DNA of 64,000 nt from Micromonospora sp. FIMYZ51 (lineage in GTDB: Bacteria; Actinomycetota; Actinomycetes; Mycobacteriales; Micromonosporaceae). Below are positions 18,926 to 27,734 of the stretch, piece after piece. The position numbers were made by a program, and so were the translations under genes. How positions within the stretch are numbered: position 1 is the stretch's first letter; every line of letters begins with the position of its first letter. The notes below the pieces were generated by a model that was not told the origin of the DNA, did not search any database, and saw only the letters and a list, made by a program, of their open reading frames with translations. Location: positions 806,001 through 870,000 of the forward strand of contig NZ_CP134706.1 in NCBI RefSeq assembly GCF_038246755.1, written 5' to 3'.

Positions 18926-19837
18926 ATGACTGTTACCCCCGCCTACCAGGTCACGCACCTCGACGCGTTGGAGGCGGAGAGCATCTTCGTGATGCGCGAG
19001 GTGGTCGCTGAGATGGAGCGGCCGGTGCTGCTCTTCTCCGGCGGCAAGGACTCGATCGTCATGCTCCGGCTGGCCCAGAAGGCGTTCGCGCCGGCCCAGA
19101 TTCCCTTCCCGGTGATGCACGTGGACACCGGGCACAACTTCCCCGAAGTGCTCGACTATCGGGATCGCCGGGTGGCCGAGCTGGGCCTGCAACTGGTGGT
19201 GGCCAGCGTGCCAGCGGCACTGGCCAGCGGGTTGGTCCGGGAGTCGGCGGACGGGATGCGCAACCGAATCCAGACGCCGGTGCTGCTCGACGCGGTGGAG
19301 AAGCACCGGTTCGACGCGCTCTTCGGCGGTGCCCGCCGGGACGAGGAGAAGGCCCGCGCCAAGGAGCGGGTGTTCAGTTTCCGGGACGAGTTCGGCCAGT
19401 GGGATCCGAAGAACCAGCGGCCGGAGCTGTGGTCGCTCTACAACGGCCGGCACCACCCGGGCGAGTCGATCCGGGTCTTTCCGCTGTCGAACTGGACCGA
19501 GTTGGACGTCTGGCACTACATCGCCCGGGAGCGGATCGACCTGCCGTCGATCTACTTCGCACACGAGCGTGAGGTGGTCGAGCGGGACGGGATGCTCTAC
19601 GCGGTAAACGAGTTCCTGCCGGCCCGCGTCGGTGAGGAGCGGTTCAAGGCCCGGGTGCGGTATCGCACGGTGGGCGACGCCTCCTGCACGGCGGCGGTCC
19701 GCTCCGACGCCGACACGGTGGAGAAGGTCATCGAGGAGGTCGCCGCGACCCGGATCACCGAGCGCGGGGCGACCCGCGGCGACGACCGGGTCAGCGAGGC
19801 CGCCATGGAGGACCGCAAGCGGGAGGGCTACTTCTGA
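18926..19837 (+). CDS. cysD: sulfate adenylyltransferase subunit 2
   Basis: Catalytic subunit of ATP sulfurylase (ATP + sulfate to APS), 303 residues. The PP-loop is LFSGGKDSIVMLRLAQ near residue 34, with the family blocks MHVDTGHNFPEV and FGGARRDEEKARAKERVFSF. The frame is open upstream, but ATG 18926 (MTVTPAYQVTHLDALEAES) matches the family start. Its TGA overlaps the cysN ATG (TGATGA), so the two subunits are translationally coupled. Confidence 0.96.
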   Translation: MTVTPAYQVTHLDALEAESIFVMREVVAEMERPVLLFSGGKDSIVMLRLAQKAFAPAQIPFPVMHVDTGHNFPEVLDYRDRRVAELGLQLVVASVPAALASGLVRESADGMRNRIQTPVLLDAVEKHRFDALFGGARRDEEKARAKERVFSFRDEFGQWDPKNQRPELWSLYNGRHHPGESIRVFPLSNWTELDVWHYIARERIDLPSIYFAHEREVVERDGMLYAVNEFLPARVGEERFKARVRYRTVGDASCTAAVRSDADTVEKVIEEVAATRITERGATRGDDRVSEAAMEDRKREGYF

Positions 19838-21141
19838 TGACGACCGAGACGTTTGCGCCGGCCGGTGCCGAGCCGGCCGCTCGGCCGATGGACCTGCTGC
19901 GCTTCGCGACCGCGGGCAGCGTGGACGACGGCAAGTCGACCCTGATCGGTCGGCTGCTGTACGACACGAAGTCGCTCTTCACCGACCAGTTGGCCGCCGT
20001 GGAGGCGGTCAGCGCGGCCCGGGGCGACGAGTACACCAACCTGGCGCTGCTCACCGACGGCCTGCGGGCGGAGCGGGAGCAGGGCATCACCATCGACGTG
20101 GCCTACCGCTACTTCGCCACGCCCCGGCGCAAGTTCATCATCGCCGACACCCCCGGGCACATCCAGTACACCCGGAACATGGTCACCGGTGCCTCCACCG
20201 CCGACCTGGCGCTGATCCTGGTGGACGCGCGCAAGGGCCTGGTCGAGCAGTCCCGCCGGCACGCCTTCCTCTGCTCCCTGTTGCGGGTGCCGCACCTGGT
20301 GCTCTGCGTCAACAAGATGGATCTCGTCGACTTCTCGCAGGAGGTCTTCGAGCGGATCGCCGACGAGTTCACCGCGTTCGCCGCGAAGCTGGACGTGCCG
20401 GACCTGACCGTGGTGCCGATCTCCGCGTTGCGGGGGGACAACATCGTCACCCGTTCGCCGAACATGCCCTGGTACGAAGGGCCGGCGCTGCTGCATCACC
20501 TGGAGCGCGTACACATCGCGAGCGACCGCAACCTGGTCGACGTCCGCTTCCCGGTGCAGTACGTGATCCGCCCGCAGTCGACCACGGTCACCGACTACCG
20601 GGGTTACGCCGGCCAGGTGGCCTCCGGGGTACTCAAGCCGGGCGACGAGGTGATGGTGCTGCCGTCGGGCTTCACCAGCCGGATCAAGGCGGTGGAGACC
20701 GCCGACGGGCCGGTCGCGGAGGCGTTCCCGCCGATGTCGGTCACGGTACGCCTGACCGACGAGATCGACATCTCCCGGGGCGACATGATCTGCCGGCCGA
20801 ACAACGCGCCGACGGTCGCCCAGGACGTCGAGGCGATGGTCTGCTGGATGGACGAGACCCGCCCGTTGCAGGTCGGCGGCAAGTACGCGATCAAGCACAC
20901 CACCCGGGTGGCCCGGGCGATCGTCCGCAGCCTGCACTACCGCCTCGACATCAACTCGCTGCACCGCGACGACTCCGCGACCGAGTTGCGGCTCAACGAG
21001 ATCGGCCGGGTCCGGCTCCGCACCACCGTCCCGCTGCTGGCCGACGAGTACCGCCGTAACCGCACCACCGGCGGCTTCGTCATCATCGACGAGGCCACCA
21101 ACCGCACCGTAGCCGCCGGAATGATCGTCGAAGCCGCCTGA
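19837..21141 (+). CDS. cysN: sulfate adenylyltransferase subunit 1 (GTPase)
   Basis: GTPase subunit that drives APS formation by CysD; 434 residues. G1 is GSVDDGKSTLIG near residue 28, G3 DTPGHIQYTRNM, and G4 NKMDLVD, followed by two EF-Tu-like beta-barrel domains (RFPVQYVIRPQ, then LQVGGKYAIKHTT). It ends at the CysN length with no fused APS kinase (CysC) domain, so APS is either phosphorylated by another enzyme or reduced directly. No cysC is in this window. Confidence 0.96.
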   Translation: MTTETFAPAGAEPAARPMDLLRFATAGSVDDGKSTLIGRLLYDTKSLFTDQLAAVEAVSAARGDEYTNLALLTDGLRAEREQGITIDVAYRYFATPRRKFIIADTPGHIQYTRNMVTGASTADLALILVDARKGLVEQSRRHAFLCSLLRVPHLVLCVNKMDLVDFSQEVFERIADEFTAFAAKLDVPDLTVVPISALRGDNIVTRSPNMPWYEGPALLHHLERVHIASDRNLVDVRFPVQYVIRPQSTTVTDYRGYAGQVASGVLKPGDEVMVLPSGFTSRIKAVETADGPVAEAFPPMSVTVRLTDEIDISRGDMICRPNNAPTVAQDVEAMVCWMDETRPLQVGGKYAIKHTTRVARAIVRSLHYRLDINSLHRDDSATELRLNEIGRVRLRTTVPLLADEYRRNRTTGGFVIIDEATNRTVAAGMIVEAA

Positions 21142-22453
21142 CCGGACCTCTCTTCTCCTTCTCCGCGATCTTGCCCTTTGGGTCGCCTTTTTGCCGCCTC
21201 TGCGGGCATTTGTCCCGACAGAAACTGCAAGATCGCGAGGGCTGGGGTGGCGGGGAGCGCGGGGAGGCGCGGGGGCGGGTGGGGTTAGTCGAGGCGGGTG
21301 GTGCCGGGGGCGGGGTCACGGTGGTGTGGGTGGGGGCGGTGAAGGCGCGTTCGGCGTACGCGGCGGTGACGGCGGCGGCCACCTGGTCGGCCTGATCCGC
21401 CTCGATCAGGGCCAGTACGCAGCCGCCGAAGCCGCCGCCGGTCATCCGGGCACCGAGCGCCCCGGCGGCGAGTGCGGCCTCGACCGCGGTGTCCACCTCG
21501 GGCACGGTGATGGCGAAGTCGTCCCGCATGGAGGCGTGCGAGGCGGTGAGCAGTGCACCGATCCGCCGGGGCTGTCCGGCGCGGAGCAGGTCGACGGTGT
21601 CCAGCACCCGCTGGTTCTCGGTGACCACGTGCCGGACCCGGCGGCGGGTCTCGTCGTCGGTGAGTTGGGCGAGCGCGTCGTCGAGTTTCTCCGCCGGCAC
21701 GTCCCGCAGTGCCCGCACGCCGAGCGACGCCGCGGCCTGCTCGCAGGAGGCGCGGCGGGCCGCGTACTCGCCGTCGGCGTGGCGGTGCGGGGCACGACTG
21801 TCGATCACCAGCACGGCCAGCCCGGCCGGGTCCAGGTCGAACGGAATGTGCGTCACCTGCTCGGTGCGGCAGTCGAGGAAGAGGGCGTGCCCGGCCCGGC
21901 ACCGAATCGCCGCCGACTGGTCCATGATCCCGGTGGGTGCGCCGACGTAGCGGTTCTCGGCCCGCTGGGCCAGCCGGGGCTGGTGCTCGGCGGGCAGGTC
22001 GAGCCCGCCGAGGTCGACAAGCGCGGCCAGCACGGCGGCCTCCAGTGCCGCCGAGGAGGAGAGCCCGGCACCGAGCGGTACGTCGGAGGCGATGGCCAGG
22101 TGGGCGCCCGGCACGGGGTGACCCGCGTCGCGTAGCGCCCACACCACCCCGGCCACGTACGCCGCCCAGCCGGTGACCCGGCCGGGGGCGGCCACCTCGG
22201 CGACGCCGAAGTCGACCGTCTCGCCGGTCAGCTCGGACCAGACCGTCCAGTCGTCGGTGGGCCGGGGCGTCGCGGCGACGACGGTCCGCTGCGGCAGCGC
22301 GAACGGCAGCACGAAGCCGTCGTTGTAGTCGGTGTGCTCGCCGATCAGGTTGACCCGGCCGGGAGCCGCCCAGCGGCCGGCGGGCGGTTCGGCGTACACC
22401 TGCCGGAAGCCGGCGGCGGCGCGGTCGGCGACCTCGCGGGCGCGGCCGGTCAC
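21083..22453 (-). CDS. galK: galactokinase, with an apparent 3' frameshift that extends it
   Basis: Phosphorylates galactose (Leloir pathway). The GHMP kinase motifs are intact: GRVNLIGEHTDYNDGFVLPF, the PLGAGLSSSAALEAAV phosphate loop and MTGGGFGGCVLALI. The GTG at 22453 overlaps the galE TGA (GTGA). The normal end should be a stop at 21285 (APGTTRLD in the neighbouring frame). A single missing base near 21305-21315 instead reads VTPPPAPPAS and runs on for about 68 basic residues, through a palindromic repeat and antisense to the cysN 3' end. The core enzyme, about 388 residues, is complete, so activity may survive. The loss could be a sequencing error. Confidence 0.88.
   Translation of the reverse strand: MTGRAREVADRAAAGFRQVYAEPPAGRWAAPGRVNLIGEHTDYNDGFVLPFALPQRTVVAATPRPTDDWTVWSELTGETVDFGVAEVAAPGRVTGWAAYVAGVVWALRDAGHPVPGAHLAIASDVPLGAGLSSSAALEAAVLAALVDLGGLDLPAEHQPRLAQRAENRYVGAPTGIMDQSAAIRCRAGHALFLDCRTEQVTHIPFDLDPAGLAVLVIDSRAPHRHADGEYAARRASCEQAAASLGVRALRDVPAEKLDDALAQLTDDETRRRVRHVVTENQRVLDTVDLLRAGQPRRIGALLTASHASMRDDFAITVPEVDTAVEAALAAGALGARMTGGGFGGCVLALIEADQADQVAAAVTAAYAERAFTAPTHTTVTPPPAPPASTNPTRPRASPRSPPPQPSRSCSFCRDKCPQRRQKGDPKGKIAEKEKRGPVRRLRRSFRRLRCGWWPRR
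21164..21237. repeat. 74-bp palindromic element ending in CGCGATCTTGC
   Basis: CGCGATCTTGC at 21164-21174 and its exact complement at 21227-21237 bound a 52-bp interior that reads TGTCCCGACAGAAAC near its right end. It lies downstream of cysN, where it could serve as terminator, and inside the read-through extension of galK. From memory, CGCGATCTTGCAGTTTCTGTC on the other strand is a dispersed Micromonospora word. Confidence 0.7.
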
Positions 22454-23433
22454 GGCTGACCCAGCCGGTGGGTGCGGTAGAAGGCCCAGGCGTCGGTGAC
22501 CATGTCGTGCAGGGTCGGCTTGCCCGGTTCCCAGCCCAACTCGGTGCGGGCCAGCGTGGCGGAGGCGACGAGCACGGCCGGGTCGCCCTCCCGGCGGGGT
22601 GCCACCTCGACCGGCACCGGGTGACCGGTGACCTCGCGGACCACCTCGATCACCTGCCGGTTGGTGAAGCCGTTGCCGTTGCCGAGGTTGTAGACGCGGT
22701 GCTGACCGGCGGTGGCTGCGTCGAGGGCGAGCAGGTGGGCCCGGGCCAGGTCGGCGACGTGGATGTAGTCGCGCACGCAAGTGCCGTCGGCGGTGGGGTA
22801 GTCGTCGCCGAAGAGTTGCAGCTTCTCCCGCTGGCCGGCGGCCACCTCCAGGGCGATCGGGACGAGGTGGGTCTCCGGGTCGTGCCGTTCGCCGAGGGCG
22901 GTGTCGCCGTCCAGGTACGCCCCGGCGACGTTGAAGTAGCGCAGCGAGACTGCGGCCAGGCCGTGACCGATCGCCTCGGAGGTGAGCGCCAGGTCGACGG
23001 CGAGTTTGGTCGCGCCGTAGGTGCTGGTCGGAGCCTTGTGTGCGGTCTCCGGGATGGGCAGCTCGCTGGGGTTGCCGTAGACGGCGGCGGTGGAGGAGAA
23101 GACCAGCCGGGGCACGCCGGCGGCGCGGACCGCGTCGAGCAGCGCCAACGAGCCGACGGTGTTGTTGTGCCAGTACCGCTCGGGGGCGACCATGGACTCC
23201 CCGGCGGCGATCAGCGCGGCGAAGTGCAGCACGCCGTCGAAGCCGGAGCGCGGGGTGAGGACCCGGGCCGCGTCGTGCAGGCCGACCGCCACGTGGGTGG
23301 CGTCGGGGGCGAGCGCCTCCCGGTGGCCGGTACGCAGGTCGTCCAGGACGACCACCTCGTGGCCGGCATCGAGAAGCATCCGGGTCACCACGCTGCCGAT
23401 GAAGCCCGCGCCGCCGGTGACGAGCAGTTTCAC
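22450..23433 (-). CDS. galE: UDP-glucose 4-epimerase
   Basis: Interconverts UDP-galactose and UDP-glucose; short-chain dehydrogenase fold of 327 residues. NAD-binding VTGGAGFIGS at about 5-14, catalytic Ser/Thr in FSSTAAVYG, the Tyr-x3-Lys pair in TYGATKLAVD, and the family block LRYFNVAGA. The GTG at 23433 (VKLLVTGG) has GGAGGAGACGGC upstream; the frame is open further 5' but only antisense to the next gene. It is first in a galE-galK operon, divergent from the CBS-domain gene (84-bp shared promoter region). Confidence 0.94.
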   Translation of the reverse strand: MKLLVTGGAGFIGSVVTRMLLDAGHEVVVLDDLRTGHREALAPDATHVAVGLHDAARVLTPRSGFDGVLHFAALIAAGESMVAPERYWHNNTVGSLALLDAVRAAGVPRLVFSSTAAVYGNPSELPIPETAHKAPTSTYGATKLAVDLALTSEAIGHGLAAVSLRYFNVAGAYLDGDTALGERHDPETHLVPIALEVAAGQREKLQLFGDDYPTADGTCVRDYIHVADLARAHLLALDAATAGQHRVYNLGNGNGFTNRQVIEVVREVTGHPVPVEVAPRREGDPAVLVASATLARTELGWEPGKPTLHDMVTDAWAFYRTHRLGQP

Positions 23434-23517
23434 GCCGTCTCCTCCCGCCCGACCCGTTCGGCCGTGGCTTGTGGTGGTTCTCACCCTACGGTGAGGACGC
23501 TGGCTACCATCACTGTC

Positions 23518-24513
23518 ATGCGGGCAGCGCGTCGGCGCGGATCCCGGCGGCGGGAGTCGGACCGACCCCGCCGCGAACCTGGGCCGCTGGCCCGCGCCGT
23601 GGCCGGGGTGGTGGTCCGGGCGGCTGACGGCGCGTTGCGGCTGGTCACCGACCTGCTTGGCACCGGGACGGCGGCTGGCCGGGAGCGGATCAGCGAGGCG
23701 GAACTGCGGGATCTGGTCGCCGCGAACACGGTGCTCGACCCGGTGGGCCGCCGCATCATCGACGAGGTGCTGGTGGCCGGGGCGCGGTTGATCCGTGAGG
23801 TGATGATGCCCCGCACCGAGGTGGTCTTCCTCTCCGCGACGCTGACCCTCGCCGAGGCCGAACCGCTGGTCCGGGAGGGGACGCACACCCGGTACCCGGT
23901 GACCGACGGCACCCACGACGACGTGGTCGGCGTCGTGCACCTGCGGGACGTGCTGCTGCGGCCGGAGCGCGATCCGGGCACCCGGGTCGGCCAGCTGGCC
24001 CGCGAGGTGAAACGGCTGCCGGCCAGCAAGCGGGTGCTCGCCGCGCTCACCGAGATGCGCCGGGAGGGGCACCACCTGGCCGTGGTGGTCGACGAGTACG
24101 GCGGCACCGCCGGCATCGTCACCTGCGAGGACCTGATCGAGGAGCTGGTCGGGGAGATCCACGACGAGTACGCCGAGGTACCGGAGCCCGCGCTCACCGG
24201 TCTCCCGGCGGTGGTGGACGGCCGGCTCAACCTCGCCGATTTCGCCGAGCGCACCGGTGTGCCACTGCCCGACGGGCCGTACGAGACGGTGGGTGGTTTC
24301 GTGATGGCCGGGCTGGGTCGGTTGCCTGCGCCGGGCGACGAGGTCGCGGTGCCCGGCGAGCCCGCCGGACGCTCGGGCGGGGTGCTGCTGCGGGTGCTGA
24401 CCCTGGAGGGACGGCGGGTGGCCCGGCTCGCGGTCACCGCCGCTCGCCTGCCCGAACAGCGGCGGGACGTGGCCAGCGGCGCCGACCGGGCCCGACCCGC
24501 CGGCCCGTCATGA
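23518..24513 (+). CDS. CBS-domain protein, CorC/HlyC type without DUF21
   Basis: 331 residues: a basic N-terminal leader, a CBS pair (IREVMMPRTEVVFLSATLTL, then LAVVVDEYGGTAGIVTCEDL) and the C-terminal CorC_HlyC domain (VVDGRLNLADFAER, ETVGGFVMAGLGRLP). No DUF21 membrane domain precedes it, so this is the soluble CorC-like form; the family is linked to Mg/Co export or metal sensing, and the exact role here is unknown. ATG 23518 is preceded by a short TACCATCACTGTC and lacks a clear ribosome-binding site, suggesting a short or leaderless message. Confidence 0.87.
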   Translation: MRAARRRGSRRRESDRPRREPGPLARAVAGVVVRAADGALRLVTDLLGTGTAAGRERISEAELRDLVAANTVLDPVGRRIIDEVLVAGARLIREVMMPRTEVVFLSATLTLAEAEPLVREGTHTRYPVTDGTHDDVVGVVHLRDVLLRPERDPGTRVGQLAREVKRLPASKRVLAALTEMRREGHHLAVVVDEYGGTAGIVTCEDLIEELVGEIHDEYAEVPEPALTGLPAVVDGRLNLADFAERTGVPLPDGPYETVGGFVMAGLGRLPAPGDEVAVPGEPAGRSGGVLLRVLTLEGRRVARLAVTAARLPEQRRDVASGADRARPAGPS

Positions 24514-25572
<1,059 letters not shown>

Positions 25573-25613
25573 CCGTCCGCGCGGGCGGTGGGGACGAGTC
25601 GGCGGCCGAAGGG

Positions 25614-26174
25614 GTGGCGCGAGGCGTGGGTCAGGGGAACGGGGTACCGGCGGAGTCCGGCGACACCGTCCAGATCGGCATCGCGGTCGACATCCCCGAG
25701 CCGTGGGGCAGCCTGCTGACCCGACGGCGGCTGGCGGCCGGCGACCCGAACACGGTGCCGGCCCACGTCACGCTGCTCGGGCCGACCGAGATCCCGGTGG
25801 CCGTGCTGCCTGCGGTGGAGCGGCACCTCGCCCGGGTCGCCGCCGCCCACCTGCCGTTCACCCTGCACCTGCGGGGCACCGGCACCTTCCGGCCGGTGAC
25901 CCAGGTGGTGTTCGTCGCGGTGGCCGCCGGGATCAGCGAGTGCGAACTGCTGGCCGCCGCGATCAACGCCGCGCCCCAGCTCCGTCGGGAGCTGCGCTTT
26001 CCCTACCATCCACACGTGACGGTGGCGCAGGACGTCGCGCCGGAGGCGCTGGACAAGGCGTACGAGGATCTGGCCGACTTCTCCGCGATGTTCGAGGTGG
26101 AGTGCTTCACCCTCTTCTCGCACAGCGGGCAGACGCGGTGGCAGCCGCGCCGGGACTTCCGGCTGGGCGGCTGA
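25614..26174 (+). CDS. 2'-5' RNA ligase / 2H phosphoesterase family protein
   Basis: 186 residues from GTG 25614 (a second GTG at 25626 is possible). The two HxT motifs of the 2H superfamily are present: HVTLLGPTE near 52 and HPHVTVAQD near 137, spaced about 85 residues apart as expected. Members cleave or ligate 2',5' or cyclic phosphodiesters in RNA or nucleotides; the substrate cannot be deduced. It follows trpS at 41 bp in the same direction and may be co-transcribed. Confidence 0.82.
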   Translation: MARGVGQGNGVPAESGDTVQIGIAVDIPEPWGSLLTRRRLAAGDPNTVPAHVTLLGPTEIPVAVLPAVERHLARVAAAHLPFTLHLRGTGTFRPVTQVVFVAVAAGISECELLAAAINAAPQLRRELRFPYHPHVTVAQDVAPEALDKAYEDLADFSAMFEVECFTLFSHSGQTRWQPRRDFRLGG

Positions 26175-26235
26175 TCGGCCGACTGGCCCGGTGCCGGTAC
26201 GGGCGTGCCGAAGGGGCATCGGCGAGGATGACGAC

Positions 26236-27159
26236 GTGAACGTTCTGGGCCGGACCGAGGCCGCCATCGATCGCGGGTTGAGCGCTGCCCGCCGCCGGTC
26301 CCCGGCCTTCGGTCACCTGTGGCGGGCCGGGGTGCTCTACACCGATCTACAGGGCGGCCGGTTGGCCGCCGCGATCGCCTATTACGGATTCTTCGCCGTC
26401 TTCGCCCTGGCGCTGGTCGGGTACGCGATCTTCGGTGCGCTCCTGGACGAGAACGACGAGGCCCGGGCGGCGGCGGAGGACTTCCTCCAGGAGAACCTGC
26501 CCTTCCTCGACCCGGGTCAGGTCGCCGAGAGCAGCGGCACCGTCGGCGTCGTCGGCCTGCTCATCCTGATCCTGACCGGGATCGGCTGGGTGGAGGCCAT
26601 CCGCTCCTCGCAGCGGCTGATCCACGGCCTCGACCAGCATCCCGGCAACCTGGTCGTACGCCGGCTGGTCGACCTCGGCGTGCTGCTGGTGGTCTTCGTG
26701 CTGCTCGGAGCCTCGGTGGCGGCGGTGGACGCGCTGGAGTCACTGCTGCGGTTCCTGCTGCGCAGCACCGGCTCGGTCGCGCTCACCACCGTCAGCGCCG
26801 TGCTCAGCGTCCTGGTCAACTCGGTGCTGGCCACCCTGCTCCTGGTCGCGGTGCCCCGGCTGCGGATGAGCCGGGCCCGGCTGCGGCCGGTGGTGCTGTT
26901 CGTCGCGGTCGGCATCACCCTGCTCAACACCGTCGGCCGGTTCTGGGTGGGACGGATCGAGCACAACCCGGCGTACACGGTGGTGGCCACCGCCGTGGGC
27001 CTCTTGGTCTACCTCTACCTGCTCAACCAGTTGGTGCTCTTCGGCGCGGCGCTGCTGGCAACCAGCCGGCGCGGTCGGGTGGTGGACCTGGCGGGCCCGC
27101 GCGGGCCGGCCGACCTCGACGAGGGCACCGATCCGGGCACCCCGGGCGGCGCCGGCTGA
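26236..27159 (+). CDS. YihY/BrkB-family integral membrane protein
   Basis: 307 residues with six predicted helices, including IAYYGFFAVFALALVGYAIF, VGVVGLLILILTGIGWVEAI, VDLGVLLVVFVLLGASVAAV and VATAVGLLVYLYLLNQLVLF. The WVEAIRSS and YLYLLNQLVLFGA blocks are typical of YihY (formerly annotated ribonuclease BN or virulence factor BrkB). The role is uncertain; the family is not a true RNase. The GTG at 26236 (VNVLGRTE) is chosen because the upstream frame is only Arg/Gly-rich linker. The C-terminal tail is acidic and cytoplasmic. Confidence 0.87.
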   Translation: MNVLGRTEAAIDRGLSAARRRSPAFGHLWRAGVLYTDLQGGRLAAAIAYYGFFAVFALALVGYAIFGALLDENDEARAAAEDFLQENLPFLDPGQVAESSGTVGVVGLLILILTGIGWVEAIRSSQRLIHGLDQHPGNLVVRRLVDLGVLLVVFVLLGASVAAVDALESLLRFLLRSTGSVALTTVSAVLSVLVNSVLATLLLVAVPRLRMSRARLRPVVLFVAVGITLLNTVGRFWVGRIEHNPAYTVVATAVGLLVYLYLLNQLVLFGAALLATSRRGRVVDLAGPRGPADLDEGTDPGTPGGAG

Positions 27160-27217
27160 CCGGAGCGCGTTGCGCGAACCCGCCCCGCACCGGGCGGGCA
27201 GCGACGATGATGGGCCG

Positions 27218-27652
27218 GTGGGGGCACTCGTGACGCTGGACCTGCCGAGCGACTCGCCGATGCTGGATCTGCCGTGGGTCATCACCTTCGGCCCGCTCGG
27301 CGACGCCGACGAATGGGAGCCGGTGGTCTGCGGCCCGTACGAGCGACCGCACGCGTTGGCGCTGGCCGAGGCGGTGGTCGCGGACGAGCAGCTGATGGCG
27401 GTGGTGGAGCCGCTGGTGCCGGCGGTCTCGGTGGAGCAGATCCGGGGCGAGATCGCCGCCGCGCAGCTGGCCGCCGAGGACGAGACGGTCCGGGTCGACC
27501 AGGCCGACCTCTACGGCGACCTCGAGGACACCATCGACGAGGAGGAGGAGCTGGCGACCGAGCGCCCCGCCGAAACCGCCCCCCTCCCAGCTCCGGACCC
27601 AGCCGACCTACGCGCCGCCTTCGCCCGCATAGCCGCCCGCCTAACCACCTGA
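27218..27652 (+). CDS. conserved hypothetical acidic protein
   Basis: 144 residues from GTG 27218 (VGALVTLDLPSDSPMLDLPW). An ordered-looking N-terminal half (WVITFGPLGDADEWEPVVCG, then HALALAEAVVADEQLMAVV) is followed by a strongly acidic segment (YGDLEDTIDEEEELATE) and a short helix (ADLRAAFARIAARL). No family recognised and no membrane segments. It lies 58 bp after the YihY-type gene and may share its transcript. The 3' end faces a 23-bp palindrome. Confidence 0.65.
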   Translation: MGALVTLDLPSDSPMLDLPWVITFGPLGDADEWEPVVCGPYERPHALALAEAVVADEQLMAVVEPLVPAVSVEQIRGEIAAAQLAAEDETVRVDQADLYGDLEDTIDEEEELATERPAETAPLPAPDPADLRAAFARIAARLTT

Positions 27653-27671
27653 CCCACCCTGGGCACTTCCC

Positions 27672-27734
27672 CGTTGATCATGAGGTTGACGGCAGTTTGA
27701 AGATCAACTTATGCCGTCAACCTCATGATCAACG
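27672..27734. repeat. 23-bp perfect palindrome, probable bidirectional terminator
   Basis: Arms at 27672-27694 and 27712-27734 are exact complements (outer part CGTTGATCATGAGGTTGACG) around a 17-nt loop. It fills the gap between two convergent genes and ends directly against the glucosidase stop (27735). From memory, the CGTTGATCATGAGG word recurs between Micromonospora genes. Confidence 0.85.
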
